From positions 22,367 through 86,366 of the forward strand of contig CALWDJ010000004.1 of NCBI GenBank assembly GCA_944376655.1: a DNA stretch of 64,000 nt, written 5' to 3'. The DNA comes from an uncultured Clostridia bacterium (GTDB taxonomy: Bacteria > Bacillota > Clostridia > Oscillospirales > Acutalibacteraceae). The notes under the pieces were generated by a model that was given only the letters and a program-made list of their open reading frames with translations, searched no databases and was not told the origin of the DNA. Each line of letters begins with the position of its first letter. Positions within the stretch are counted from its first letter, which is position 1. The position numbers and the translations under genes were made by a program. Below are positions 15,880-24,236 of this stretch, one piece after another.

Positions 15880-17088
15880 TTATGATATAAAAGCGTCGTG
15901 TACGGCTCTTACTGCCTTATCGGCGTATTCAGCGTCGATAAGTACGGAAATTTTAATTTCGCTTGTGGAAATCATACGGATATTTATTCCTGCGTCGTAA
16001 AGCGCCTCAAACATCTTTGACGCAACACCCGGATGGCTTTCCATACCGGCTCCCACAACGGAAACCTTCGCTACCGACTCATCAAGTGTAACTTCTTTAT
16101 AATTGAGACTGTCCTTAAGTGAGTTTATAGACTGTACTGCAGTTTTGCTATCACTTTTCGGAACGGTAAAGGTTATGTCCTTTGTGCCGTCGCGGCCGAC
16201 TGACTGAAGTATAATGTCAACATTTATTTTGTGCTGCGCGAGCTTGTTGAAGATTTTGAATGCTACACCGGGAGTGTCCTGAAGTCCTACTACCGATATA
16301 GTCGCAACATTGCTGTCCTTGGCTACGCCTCTTATTAAAGTTTTTTCCATTTTTACCGTCTCCTTTACGATTGTTCCGGGTTTGTTTTCGAGACTTGAAA
16401 GCACTTCAAGCTCCACATTGTATTTTTTAGCCATTTCCACCGAACGGTTGTTGAGCACCTGCGCGCCGAGGGTGGCGAGCTCAAGCATTTCGTCGTATGT
16501 TATTGAGTCGAGCTTTTTCGCGGTCGGCACCTTTCTCGGATCGGCGGTGTAAACACCGTCAACGTCCGTGTATATCTGGCAGACATCGGCTTTCATCGAA
16601 GCTGCAATAGCTACCGCGCTTGTATCCGAACCGCCTCTTCCGAGAGTGGTTATGTCATCGTACTTGTTAAGACCCTGGAACCCGGCGACTATAACTATAT
16701 TGCGCTTTGCGATCTCATTGCGGATACGCTCCGAATTAACATTTTTAATGCGGGCGATTCCGTGGTTGGAATCGGTTGAAAAGCCCGCCTGCCAGCCGAG
16801 CAGGGAAATTACCGGAAAACCGAGCTTTTCAATAGCCATGGCAAGCAGAGCTATTGAAATCTGTTCGCCTGCGGAGAGCAGCATATCAAGCTCACGCTTT
16901 GAGCCGCCGTCCGGATTTATTTCGTTTGCCTTGTCGATAAGGTCGTCTGTCGTGTCGCCCTGAGCAGAAACAACAACAACGACATCGTTTCCTTTTTTGT
17001 AGTCTTCTATAATTATATTGGCAACATTGAAGACTCTTTCGGCGTTGGCGACCGATGAACCGCCGAATTTTTTTACTATGAGTGACAT
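15880..17088 (-). CDS. lysC: Aspartate kinase with C-terminal ACT domains
   Basis: This 402-residue protein starts with the aspartokinase signature VKKFGGSSVANAERV and has the amino-acid kinase core with TTLGRGGSDTSAVAIA and YTDVDGVYTADPR. Two ACT domains follow (about 265-335 and 340-402) with SVVGLQDTPGVAFKIF and SVVGAGMESHPGVASKMF. It phosphorylates aspartate in the first step to Lys, Met and Thr, and the ACT domains are the usual site of Lys/Thr feedback control. It is the last gene of the ACT protein-hom-lysC operon, 21 bases after hom. Confidence 0.95.
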   Translation of the reverse strand: MSLIVKKFGGSSVANAERVFNVANIIIEDYKKGNDVVVVVSAQGDTTDDLIDKANEINPDGGSKRELDMLLSAGEQISIALLAMAIEKLGFPVISLLGWQAGFSTDSNHGIARIKNVNSERIRNEIAKRNIVIVAGFQGLNKYDDITTLGRGGSDTSAVAIAASMKADVCQIYTDVDGVYTADPRKVPTAKKLDSITYDEMLELATLGAQVLNNRSVEMAKKYNVELEVLSSLENKPGTIVKETVKMEKTLIRGVAKDSNVATISVVGLQDTPGVAFKIFNKLAQHKINVDIILQSVGRDGTKDITFTVPKSDSKTAVQSINSLKDSLNYKEVTLDESVAKVSVVGAGMESHPGVASKMFEALYDAGINIRMISTSEIKISVLIDAEYADKAVRAVHDAFIS

Positions 17089-17109
17089 TGTTAAAAACCC
17101 CCTGATTTA

Positions 17110-18339
17110 TCAGAACAAGGTGTGGAGCACCTTAACAGAATCTGCGTTTTGTATTTTTGATATTTTTGAGCGCAGCACGCTTTCGGGCTCTTCGTCCGTA
17201 ATAAAAGCGATTTCACCGCGGAATTTGTTTTTTACACATGAAATTCCGGGGAAGATGCTCTTAATCTGCTTTACAAGACCCTCAAAGTCTGATGAAACTG
17301 CGCGGACGTAAAGCTTTGTTGCAAGGTCGGCGGTGTTGTCTACAAAGTCTGCCGAGCCGTCCTCCCATGAAAGGTATTTCCGCGCGCCTATGTGTTTGAC
17401 GCAGTCGATTACATCGGCGACAACAGCGCTTGCGGTAGCCTCTTTTCCGGCGCCTTTGCCGTAAAACATTACGTCGCCCGTTTGGTCGCCGTGAACCATA
17501 ATTGCGTTGAAAACACCGTTGACACCGGAAAGAATACAGTCGCGGCTTACAAGCGTGGGACGCACGGAAGCGGTGATTCTGCCGTTGCTGAGCTTGCGTG
17601 CGCTGCCTATCAGCTTTATTACACAGCCGAAATTATCGGCCGACTCAACATCGTCAAGCGTAATGTCGGTTATTCCCTCGGTGGAGACCTGTTCGGGATA
17701 AACGTGCTTGCCGAAGCTCAGAGCCGCCAGTATGCAGACCTTGCGGCAGGCGTCGTGACCCTCAATGTCGGCCGCAGGATTGCGTTCGGCAAAGCCTTTT
17801 TCCTGCGCGAGGGCAAGCGCCGAGGAAAAGTCCATATTATCTACTATCATTTTATTTAAAATGTAGTTTGTTGTGCCGTTTAAAATTCCCGTGACTGCGG
17901 TAATTTCATTCGCGGCAAGACACTGCGCTATCGGGCGGAGCACAGGTATTCCGCCGCCGACCGAGGCTTCAAAAAGAAAATTCACATTATGCTCCTCGGC
18001 GAGCTTGATAAGCTCTGCGCCCTTTGCGGCGACAAGCTCCTTGTTTGATGTAACAACGCTTTTGTCAGCACAGATACATTTTTTCGCAAAGTCATATGCC
18101 GGATTTATTCCGCCCATAACCTCAACGACAACCTTCACATCGCCGTCATTAAGGATAGTGTTGAAATCCTTTATAAATTTATCGCTGTACGAAAGACCGG
18201 GGAAATCACGTAAATCAAGAATATATTTGACGTTTACCGGCGTTTTGGTTTTTGAGGCGATGCGGTCGGCGTGACCGATAAGTATCTCGGCGACTCCCGA
18301 TCCGACAACTCCGTGACCCATTATAGCAACATTTATCAT
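17110..18339 (-). CDS. hom: Homoserine dehydrogenase
   Basis: This 409-residue protein has an N-terminal NAD(P)-binding Rossmann motif (VAIMGHGVVGSGVAEIL), EVMGGINPAYDF, the substrate-binding SNKELVAAKGAEL segment and the family stretch GILNGTTNYILNKM, followed by GFAERNPAADIEGHDACRK, the homoserine DH signature. A short ACT-like tail occupies roughly the last 80 residues. It reduces aspartate semialdehyde to homoserine. Its ATG overlaps the stop of the upstream ACT-domain gene by 4 bases (ATGA), so translation is coupled. It acts next to lysC in the Thr/Met branch. Confidence 0.95.
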   Translation of the reverse strand: MINVAIMGHGVVGSGVAEILIGHADRIASKTKTPVNVKYILDLRDFPGLSYSDKFIKDFNTILNDGDVKVVVEVMGGINPAYDFAKKCICADKSVVTSNKELVAAKGAELIKLAEEHNVNFLFEASVGGGIPVLRPIAQCLAANEITAVTGILNGTTNYILNKMIVDNMDFSSALALAQEKGFAERNPAADIEGHDACRKVCILAALSFGKHVYPEQVSTEGITDITLDDVESADNFGCVIKLIGSARKLSNGRITASVRPTLVSRDCILSGVNGVFNAIMVHGDQTGDVMFYGKGAGKEATASAVVADVIDCVKHIGARKYLSWEDGSADFVDNTADLATKLYVRAVSSDFEGLVKQIKSIFPGISCVKNKFRGEIAFITDEEPESVLRSKISKIQNADSVKVLHTLF

Positions 18340-18779
18340 TTTTTACCTCCGTCAATAATTTTTACGGATATGACGCCGTCTGTTTTCATCAGCCTGTCAA
18401 GCAGGTCTGAACGGGATATTCCGGCCGATGAGGTGTCAACCGTGAGAGATACATTGGCTATTCCGTTTTCGGGCAGTCCCTGCGATACGGTAACGATATT
18501 TACGCCGCAGCTGTAAAGACCCGCTGTAAGCGCTGAAAAAACGCCCGCGCGGTCAGAAAGAAGAGCGTTGATATTGAGAGTATCCGCGCTTCCGGCTGAA
18601 TATTTAAAAACAAAATCCTTATACTTATAAAAGGCGCTGCGTGAAATGCCTGCGGCCTTTGCCGCTGCCGCGGCGCTGGTGACCTGACCTGACGCCAAAA
18701 GCTCCTTGGCGCGTATGACGCCCTCAAATACCGGCGGCAACACTTTAGGGTCGACAAGCAGATATCTGTTTTCTTCCAT
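18336..18779 (-). CDS. ACT domain protein, PheB/UPF0735 type
   Basis: This 147-residue protein has an N-terminal helix-turn-helix-like region (YLLVDPKVLPPVFEGVIRAKELL, then AAAAKAAGISRSAFYKYKDFVF) and a C-terminal ACT domain (LNINALLSDRAGVFSALTAGL). This is the architecture of the PheB/UPF0735 family, often placed in front of homoserine dehydrogenase in Clostridia. Its likely role is amino-acid-responsive regulation of the aspartate pathway, but whether it binds DNA is not established. It is the first gene of the operon, with its own promoter immediately upstream. Confidence 0.87.
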   Translation of the reverse strand: MEENRYLLVDPKVLPPVFEGVIRAKELLASGQVTSAAAAAKAAGISRSAFYKYKDFVFKYSAGSADTLNINALLSDRAGVFSALTAGLYSCGVNIVTVSQGLPENGIANVSLTVDTSSAGISRSDLLDRLMKTDGVISVKIIDGGKK

Positions 18780-18811
18780 AACTGTCCTCCGTACGCGAAC
18801 TGTTGTACTCT

Positions 18812-18840
18812 ATTATAGTACACTTTAAGGCTCTTTGCAA
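18812..18840 (-). promoter_or_regulatory. Promoter of the ACT-hom-lysC operon
   Basis: On the minus strand, TTGCAA (18835-18840) and TATAAT (18812-18817) are 17 bases apart. The leader is only about 25 bases, leaving no room for a riboswitch or T-box. Confidence 0.75.
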
Positions 18841-18907
18841 CCGATTTTTGCCTGTCTTTTACATAACTGTCATAGTATATAATTTTTATGCAACTGAGGG
18901 GATATGT

Positions 18908-19972
18908 TTGAAACAGGAAGCACGAAAGGATTTTCTCATAAGCACGTTATATTTTTTTACGGTTTCAGCTATTGTGTTTATTGTATGCAGGTTCCTTTTA
19001 AAATATCTTACCCCTTTTGTCATAGGCGGCGCCATAGCGTGGCTTGTGCAAAAACCGGCAAAATTTATATCCGGTAAAACAAGGATAAAGCGAAAGCTCG
19101 CCGCGGCGGGACTTGCTCTGGCGGTTTTTCTGCTCGCTGCCGGTTTATGTGTTTTTTTGGTTTTAAGAATATCTTCCGGAATAAGCAATTTTGCCGGAGA
19201 AATCAGCGGATACGCCGAAGAAATATCCGCGTTTTTCGAGAAAATCAAAAAAAGCACTGAATTGTTTTTCAGCGATATGCCCGAGGAGCTTTCTGTGCTT
19301 GCCGACAGCTTTTTCAAAAAGGCTTCCGACACGATGATAAGCGCCGTAACGGGATTTGTTTCTGATTCGGCGGCGTATATTGCAGGACGAATGCCCGGAA
19401 TACTTTTGAGCTGTATTGTCTCTGCCGTGGCAGCATGTTATATTGCGGCTGATTTTCCTTCGCTTATACGGTTCGCCAGGGGAGTTATCGGACCGCGCGT
19501 TTACGGCAATATTCGAAAAGTAAAGGAAATATTTGTTACGAGTGTTTTTAAACTCGGAAAGGGCTACGCGATACTTATGCTGATGACTTTTGCCGAATTG
19601 CTTGCCGGTTTTTATCTGCTCGGTATAAAGCACGCCTTGCTGCTTGCGGCGCTTACGGCGATGATAGATATTCTTCCGGTGCTCGGTACGGGAACGGTGC
19701 TGGTGCCGTGGGCGGCGGTGCTTTTTATTTTAGGTGATATAGGAACGGCGGGCGGGATTATCGTGCTGTACGCGGTTATTACGGTTATAAGGAATTTTGC
19801 GGAGCCGAGGATAATCGGCGGACAGATGGGCATAAACCCGCTTTTTACCCTCCTTGCAATGTTTATAGGAATAAAGCTGTTCGGAGTAGCCGGCATATTT
19901 CTTCTGCCGGTGGCGCTTATAGTAACGGTAAAATACTATAAAGACGAAATGGAAAGCGAGACGGAAAAATAA
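18908..19972 (+). CDS. ytvI: AI-2E family / sporulation membrane protein YtvI-like
   Basis: The best start is TTG at 18908, with GAGGGG 6 bases upstream; no ATG in frame has a ribosome binding site. The 354-residue product has about eight membrane segments in the UPF0118/AI-2E transporter layout, including LLKYLTPFVIGGAIAWLVQKPAKF near the N-terminus and the conserved C-terminal GGQMGINPLFTLLAMFIGIKLFG. The length and pattern fit YtvI, a sporulation-linked member in Firmicutes. Transport activity is unproven. A possible -10 (TATAAT at 18878) lacks a convincing -35. Confidence 0.82.
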   Translation: MKQEARKDFLISTLYFFTVSAIVFIVCRFLLKYLTPFVIGGAIAWLVQKPAKFISGKTRIKRKLAAAGLALAVFLLAAGLCVFLVLRISSGISNFAGEISGYAEEISAFFEKIKKSTELFFSDMPEELSVLADSFFKKASDTMISAVTGFVSDSAAYIAGRMPGILLSCIVSAVAACYIAADFPSLIRFARGVIGPRVYGNIRKVKEIFVTSVFKLGKGYAILMLMTFAELLAGFYLLGIKHALLLAALTAMIDILPVLGTGTVLVPWAAVLFILGDIGTAGGIIVLYAVITVIRNFAEPRIIGGQMGINPLFTLLAMFIGIKLFGVAGIFLLPVALIVTVKYYKDEMESETEK

Positions 19973-20020
19973 ATGTTTGTCACAGCCGTAAAAAAAGCAT
20001 ATGATGTAATATAAATATGT

Positions 20021-20047
20021 CCGCCGTAAAAAAACTATTTGCGGCGG
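20021..20047 (+). other. Hairpin upstream of the DUF3343 gene
   Basis: CCGCCG (20021-20026) pairs with CGGCGG (20042-20047) over a 15-base AT-rich loop and is followed by CTGTTTT. It could be a weak terminator for ytvI or a leader structure of the next gene. Confidence 0.4.
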
Positions 20048-20068
20048 CTGTTTTACGGAGTGAAAACG

Positions 20069-20287
20069 ATGAAGAGGTATATTATATCAACAGGTACGGT
20101 GACCTACGCTATAAAGGGGCGCGACCTGTTAAGGCAAAAAGGATATAACGTGAAAATTGAGAGAATAACCTCCGGCAAGGGGAGCGCCGGATGCGGATAC
20201 AGCATAATCCTTACGGGTGATATCGCTCCGGCGGAGAAGCTTCTGAGAGACGCGGGCGTAAAAATTCTCGAAATAAACGAAAAATAA
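20069..20287 (+). CDS. DUF3343 protein, putative Se/S carrier-like
   Basis: The ATG at 20069 has ACGGAG upstream and gives 72 residues. It has the DUF3343 layout, beginning MKRYIISTGTVTYAIKGRDLLRQ, followed by a Gly-rich GSAGCGYSIILTGD with a single conserved Cys (residue 35) and a final VKILEI strand. The fold resembles SirA/TusA-type sulfur carriers. In Clostridia this family commonly sits beside a class V aminotransferase/cysteine desulfurase, as here, and is suggested to carry persulfide or selenide. That function is inference from context. Confidence 0.83.
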   Translation: MKRYIISTGTVTYAIKGRDLLRQKGYNVKIERITSGKGSAGCGYSIILTGDIAPAEKLLRDAGVKILEINEK

Positions 20288-20295
20288 CGAAACAG

Positions 20296-20326
20296 ACGGG
20301 GTTGTTGTATAATACAATAGCCCCGT
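20296..20326 (+). terminator. Hairpin between DUF3343 and desulfurase genes
   Basis: ACGGGG and CCCCGT flank a perfect inner palindrome TTGTATAATACAA; the stem is followed by TATCTTT. It looks like a weak terminator or intercistronic stabiliser. The inner TATAAT is part of the palindrome and may double as a -10 element. Confidence 0.5.
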
Positions 20327-20358
20327 TATCTTTGAACCGGTTTACGGAGGTGTTTTTT

Positions 20359-21486
20359 ATGATTTATCTTGATAACGCGGCGACAACCGGCAGAAAGCCT
20401 TACAGCGTGATAAACGCGGTCGCTGCGGCTCTAAGGGAACATTCCGCCAACCCGGGCAGAAGCGGTCACAGCGATTCGCTTCGCGCGGCGTCGGCGGTTT
20501 ATGCCGTGAGGGAAAAAACGGCGGCGTTTTTCGGGGCGTCAGGTCCCGAAAACGTAATATTCACTCTTAACTGTACCCAAAGTCTGAACACTGTTATCAA
20601 AGGCGTATTGCATAAGGGCGACCGTGCGGTCACATCATCGCTCGAACATAATTCGGTTATACGTCCGCTTGTTAAAACAGGGGTTCAGTATGAGACAGCG
20701 AGGGTTTCGCTTTACGATGACAGGGAAACTCTCGCCGAATTTGAAAGGAAAATAAAGTACGGCACCAAGCTCGTAATATGCTCAGGCGCCTCAAACGTGC
20801 TCGGCAAGACGCTGCCGATTGCCGATATAGGCGCGCTATGCAGGGAGAGGGGAGCGCTTTTTGCAGTCGATGCGGCGCAGACAGCCGGTGTGATACCGAT
20901 AAATATGAAGGAAATGAATATAGATTTTCTCTGTGCGGCACCTCATAAGGGACTTTACGCGCCCATGGGCCTCGGCGTGCTTATATGTGAAAAAATGCCG
21001 GAAGACACTCTTGTCGAAGGCGGCACGGGCACAAATTCGCTTGAGCCGGTACAGCCCGATTCCATGCCTGAAAGATTTGAGAGCGGTACGGTGGCACTGC
21101 CGGCGATAATGGGAATGTCCGCCGGAATTGATTATGTGAACAGAATCGGAATGAACAAGCTGTATGAGCATGAGATGAGTCTATGCAGATATCTTTACAG
21201 AGAGCTTGCGAAAATTGACCGCATAGAGCTTTATACGCCTGAACCCTCATACGGTAAATATGTTCCGGTACTGTCTTTTAATGTATTCGGCAGGGATTCC
21301 TCGGAAATAGCTCAGCTTCTCAGCGATAAAGGCATAGCGGTAAGAGGAGGACTTCACTGCGCGCCTTCCGCTCACAGGCAGGCCGGCACGCTTGAAAAGG
21401 GTATGGTTAGGGTCTCAGTCGCGTCTTTCAACACGCAGGCGGATATTAAAAGCCTTGTCGCTGCGGTAAAGAGCATTTTGAGATAA
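20359..21486 (+). CDS. Class V aminotransferase, cysteine desulfurase-like
   Basis: The ATG at 20359, behind ACGGAGGTG, gives 375 residues. It begins IYLDNAATTGRKP, the hallmark of NifS/SufS-like enzymes, and has the PLP-binding region CAAPHKGLYAP (Lys in the HKG motif) and the C-terminal nucleophile loop RGGLHCAPSAH with Cys at about residue 334. It probably removes sulfur (or selenium) from cysteine (or selenocysteine). No iscU/sufU scaffold gene is nearby, and its partner appears to be the DUF3343 protein encoded just before. It belongs to the GTP-like desulfurase family often called cysteine desulfurase family protein. Confidence 0.88.
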   Translation: MIYLDNAATTGRKPYSVINAVAAALREHSANPGRSGHSDSLRAASAVYAVREKTAAFFGASGPENVIFTLNCTQSLNTVIKGVLHKGDRAVTSSLEHNSVIRPLVKTGVQYETARVSLYDDRETLAEFERKIKYGTKLVICSGASNVLGKTLPIADIGALCRERGALFAVDAAQTAGVIPINMKEMNIDFLCAAPHKGLYAPMGLGVLICEKMPEDTLVEGGTGTNSLEPVQPDSMPERFESGTVALPAIMGMSAGIDYVNRIGMNKLYEHEMSLCRYLYRELAKIDRIELYTPEPSYGKYVPVLSFNVFGRDSSEIAQLLSDKGIAVRGGLHCAPSAHRQAGTLEKGMVRVSVASFNTQADIKSLVAAVKSILR

Positions 21487-21513
21487 AAAAATTCCGAAAA
21501 TGTGAATTTACTA

Positions 21514-21542
21514 TTGAACGGAAAAAACATTTATGCTAAAAT
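21514..21542 (+). promoter_or_regulatory. Promoter of cdaA-cdaR
   Basis: TTGAAC (21514-21519) and TAAAAT (21537-21542) are 17 bases apart, about 38 bases before the GTG start. Confidence 0.6.
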
Positions 21543-21579
21543 ATACGATGAATCAAAGTATGTTGAAAAGGAATGTTAA

Positions 21580-22512
21580 GTGGTGGGCAGCGTATTAACC
21601 GCGATTTACGCATTTTTCAATCAGATAATATATGCTGTTGCGAGTATGAGGATACCGTTTGATATAATCGATATCCTTCTGGTGGCGTATATCATATATA
21701 AGGCGATAGGATTTATGAGAGAGACCAGGGCAGGTCAGCTTGCCAAGGGTCTTATAATACTGTTCGCGATTTACTTTATCGCTAACTGGTGGAACCTTAC
21801 CACTATGAAGTGGGTGCTCTCAAGATTTGTGGATTATATTATTATAGCTGTCGCTATAATTTTTCAGCCCGAGCTTCGCCGTATACTTGAGAGGGTCGGT
21901 CATACCAAGCTCGTGGGCACACAGGGTGCTAACAATGAAGACGATCCGATGATTGAGTGTATCGATCAGGTGAGCCGTGCCGCCGGAATAATGCAGGAAA
22001 ATAAGGTCGGCGCGCTTATAGTATTTGAGAGAACCACACAGCTGGGTGAGATTATCGATACCGGTACGGTTATAAACGCCACTCCGTCTGTTTCAATGGT
22101 CAATAATATTTTCTTTCCGAAGTCTCCGTTGCATGACGGAGCCATGATAATAAGAGACGGCCGCCTTTACGCCGCCGGCTGCATACTTCCGCTAACCCAG
22201 CGCGAGGATATTTCCTCACAGCTCGGAACACGTCACAGAGCCGCTATCGGTATGAGCGAAAATTCAGACGCGGTTGTGCTGGTCGTATCAGAGGAAACAG
22301 GCAACATTTCAATAGTTACCAACGGTCAGATTAAAAGAAACTATAACGGTATTTCGGCCTGCGCGGAGCTTCGCCGTCTGCTTATTGACAGCAATAAAAC
22401 CGATTCCGGAAATAGTTTTATTGACGCGATAAAGAATATGAATCCATTTAAAAAAGCAAACGGAAAGGACGCTGCTGAAAACGATGAAGTGGAAAATAAA
22501 AATTCCAAATAG
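21580..22512 (+). CDS. cdaA: Diadenylate cyclase CdaA
   Basis: The GTG at 21580 (or the adjacent GTG at 21583) follows AAAAGGAA. The 310-residue protein has three N-terminal membrane helices (DIIDILLVAYIIYKAI, LIILFAIYFIANWW and VDYIIIAVAIIFQPELRR) and a DAC domain with the catalytic DGA motif (SPLHDGAMII) and the RHR motif (LGTRHRAAIG). It makes cyclic di-AMP from two ATP at the membrane. A Lys/Asn/Glu-rich tail of about 40 residues follows. It overlaps cdaR by 29 bases; the third usual gene of this operon, glmM, is absent here. Confidence 0.95.
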   Translation: MVGSVLTAIYAFFNQIIYAVASMRIPFDIIDILLVAYIIYKAIGFMRETRAGQLAKGLIILFAIYFIANWWNLTTMKWVLSRFVDYIIIAVAIIFQPELRRILERVGHTKLVGTQGANNEDDPMIECIDQVSRAAGIMQENKVGALIVFERTTQLGEIIDTGTVINATPSVSMVNNIFFPKSPLHDGAMIIRDGRLYAAGCILPLTQREDISSQLGTRHRAAIGMSENSDAVVLVVSEETGNISIVTNGQIKRNYNGISACAELRRLLIDSNKTDSGNSFIDAIKNMNPFKKANGKDAAENDEVENKNSK

Positions 22513-23761
22513 TCTTTCGCTCAGAAAGCTGCTTTACAATAAGCGTTTTACCATTCCGTTTTCGCTTGTGGCCGCGTTTATATTCTGGCTGATTATTATG
22601 ATAAACCAGAATCCCGATGCGGACAGGACTTTTACCGATGTCCCTGTGACAATCAATCTTGAAAACACTTTCGCAGCAGAAAACGGTATGGAAATTATAG
22701 GCGATATTTCTTCCCAGAAATTTACCGTAACAATCAAAGGCCCGCGTTATGTTGTATCGGCTCTTCAGTCGGACGATATTTACGTTTACGCCTCAGCCGC
22801 CGCAATAAACGCCCCCGGTGAATATCAGCTTGAGGTTTCAGGCGGCAGGAACACGGTAGTGTCTGATTATGAGTTTATCAGCATTTCGCCGTCAACCGTA
22901 AACGTCACCCTCGATTATGTTGATACAAAGGAATTCACTATTAAGGCGAGAGCCGAGGGTGCCAGCGCTGCGGAAGGTTTGATTGCCGAAACGGCTGTTG
23001 TGAGCGGTACAGAGAGCGATACTATTACAATTAAGGGCCCAAGAACCGTAATAAACACAATAGATTCCGTTGTCGCTTATGCTCAAGTAAATGAAACCTT
23101 GAGCGAAAGCACCACTTTTGATGCGGAAATTCAGCTTTTTGATGAAAACGGCGAGCAAATTGATGCCTCTGTCCTTACTTTGAGCGAGTCCGCCGTTAAG
23201 GTTACAGTGCCGATATCAAAGAGTAAATCGGTGCCGGTTGTGGCGGATTTCTCGAATCTTCCGAGCGGATTTTCAAAGAGCAGTATTTCATATAAGGTAA
23301 ATCACGGAACCGTTACGGTAATAGGTACGCCGGACGCTATTGACAAGATAACTCAGGTGACACTGTCGGCGATAGATATAACAACGGTTTCAAAGTCGTC
23401 TTACAGCTTTGATGTTTCGCCGAGGCTGCCTGAGGGAGTAAGGCTCCTCGATTCGATTGAGGATTTCACGGTTACGGTGGATGTTTCGGATTATTCGGAG
23501 CGTTCGTTTACGGTTTCCGAAATCAGATATAAGGGACTTTCTTCGGGACTTTCAGCAAGCTCAGGCACTGTTATCAGAAATGTTAAGATATGCGGACCGC
23601 GTTCGGTTATAAATAAGCTGACAGCCGATATGCTTTACGCAGAGACCGACCTTACCGATATGGCGGCCGGAGAGCATACGGTGTTTGTGACAGTAAGGTG
23701 CGACGAGTACAATAATATATGGCAGGTCGGTTCTTACAGTACTACTGTTAAAATTCAATAA
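22484..23761 (+). CDS. cdaR: YbbR-repeat protein, CdaA regulator CdaR
   Basis: This 425-residue protein has one N-terminal membrane helix (FSLVAAFIFWLIIMI, about 27-41) and then four extracellular YbbR-like beta repeats of about 80-90 residues. Recurrent features are VTINLENT, VTIKGPRYVV, KGPRTVINT, RVKICGPRSVINKL-type strands. CdaR is known to bind and tune CdaA. The overlap of 29 bases with cdaA and the shared membrane location support the pair. Its stop codon is followed at once by a long palindrome. Confidence 0.92.
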   Translation: MKWKIKIPNSLSLRKLLYNKRFTIPFSLVAAFIFWLIIMINQNPDADRTFTDVPVTINLENTFAAENGMEIIGDISSQKFTVTIKGPRYVVSALQSDDIYVYASAAAINAPGEYQLEVSGGRNTVVSDYEFISISPSTVNVTLDYVDTKEFTIKARAEGASAAEGLIAETAVVSGTESDTITIKGPRTVINTIDSVVAYAQVNETLSESTTFDAEIQLFDENGEQIDASVLTLSESAVKVTVPISKSKSVPVVADFSNLPSGFSKSSISYKVNHGTVTVIGTPDAIDKITQVTLSAIDITTVSKSSYSFDVSPRLPEGVRLLDSIEDFTVTVDVSDYSERSFTVSEIRYKGLSSGLSASSGTVIRNVKICGPRSVINKLTADMLYAETDLTDMAAGEHTVFVTVRCDEYNNIWQVGSYSTTVKIQ

Positions 23762-23802
23762 ATTCAAAATAAAGGGCTTATTAAGCCCTTTATTTTGAAT
23801 TT
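23760..23802. terminator. Near-perfect 43-base palindrome acting as terminator
   Basis: Twenty-one-base arms, containing AATAAAGGGCTTA and TAAGCCCTTTATT, are separated by one base immediately after the cdaR stop. The centre GGGCTTATTAAGCCC is GC-richer and followed by TTTATTTT, so it can terminate in both directions. Confidence 0.8.
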
Positions 23803-23812
23803 CAGGGATATT

Positions 23813-23842
23813 TTGGCACATCTTAACCTTCCGGCATATAAT
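23813..23842 (+). promoter_or_regulatory. Promoter of the small membrane protein gene
   Basis: TTGGCA (23813-23818) and TATAAT (23837-23842) are 18 bases apart, just ahead of the ribosome binding site TACGGAGGTG. Confidence 0.7.
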
Positions 23843-23862
23843 ATGGTACGGAGGTGTTCAGA

Positions 23863-24213
23863 ATGATTGCTGAATATATTATTATAGCGCTCGGAATGTG
23901 TTTTGCGCTGTTCGGACTGGCGGAGCTTATGCATGGTATACGGCTCAAGCTGATGCTGACCGGAAAAAAGCCGTTTACATACACAGTAATTTATCTGTCC
24001 GGCAGCGACCCTGCCGGACAGATAAGATTTGCGTATGAACAGAGAAGGTGGCACGGCAGCGCTTATTCGGACAGGATTATAGCTGTGAATAACGGAATTT
24101 CACCTGCGCAGGAAAATGAATGCAGGTTTGCAGCAACGCAGTGCGGAGTGTTATATTTGTCAGCCGAGAAGCTGCCGGAGGCTCTTGTCTTTTCGGCAAA
24201 TATCGAAAAATAA
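23863..24213 (+). CDS. Small membrane-anchored protein of unknown function
   Basis: The ATG at 23863 follows GGAGGTG and gives 116 residues. One hydrophobic segment at the N-terminus (EYIIIALGMCFALFGLAELMHG) is followed by a cytoplasmic or external part with a beta-alpha pattern including FTYTVIYLSGSDPAGQIRFAYEQ and RIIAVNNGISPAQEN. I do not recognise a family. It lies 23 bases before recD2 and has its own promoter, so it is probably co-transcribed with recD2 and comF. Confidence 0.65.
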   Translation: MIAEYIIIALGMCFALFGLAELMHGIRLKLMLTGKKPFTYTVIYLSGSDPAGQIRFAYEQRRWHGSAYSDRIIAVNNGISPAQENECRFAATQCGVLYLSAEKLPEALVFSANIEK

Positions 24214-24236
24214 TAAGGACTGGACGGATTTTTCAG

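Noticed and set aside
18340-18811. Lysine riboswitch or T-box for the aspartokinase operon
   Set aside because: The leader upstream of the ACT gene is about 25 bases and intergenic spaces in the operon are 21 bases or overlaps.
18855-18883. A sigma-A promoter, or a sporulation sigma-E promoter (CATAGTAT), for ytvI
   Set aside because: The TATAAT at 18878 has no acceptable -35 at 16-18 bases and no sigma-E -35 match was found, so neither is claimed as a feature.
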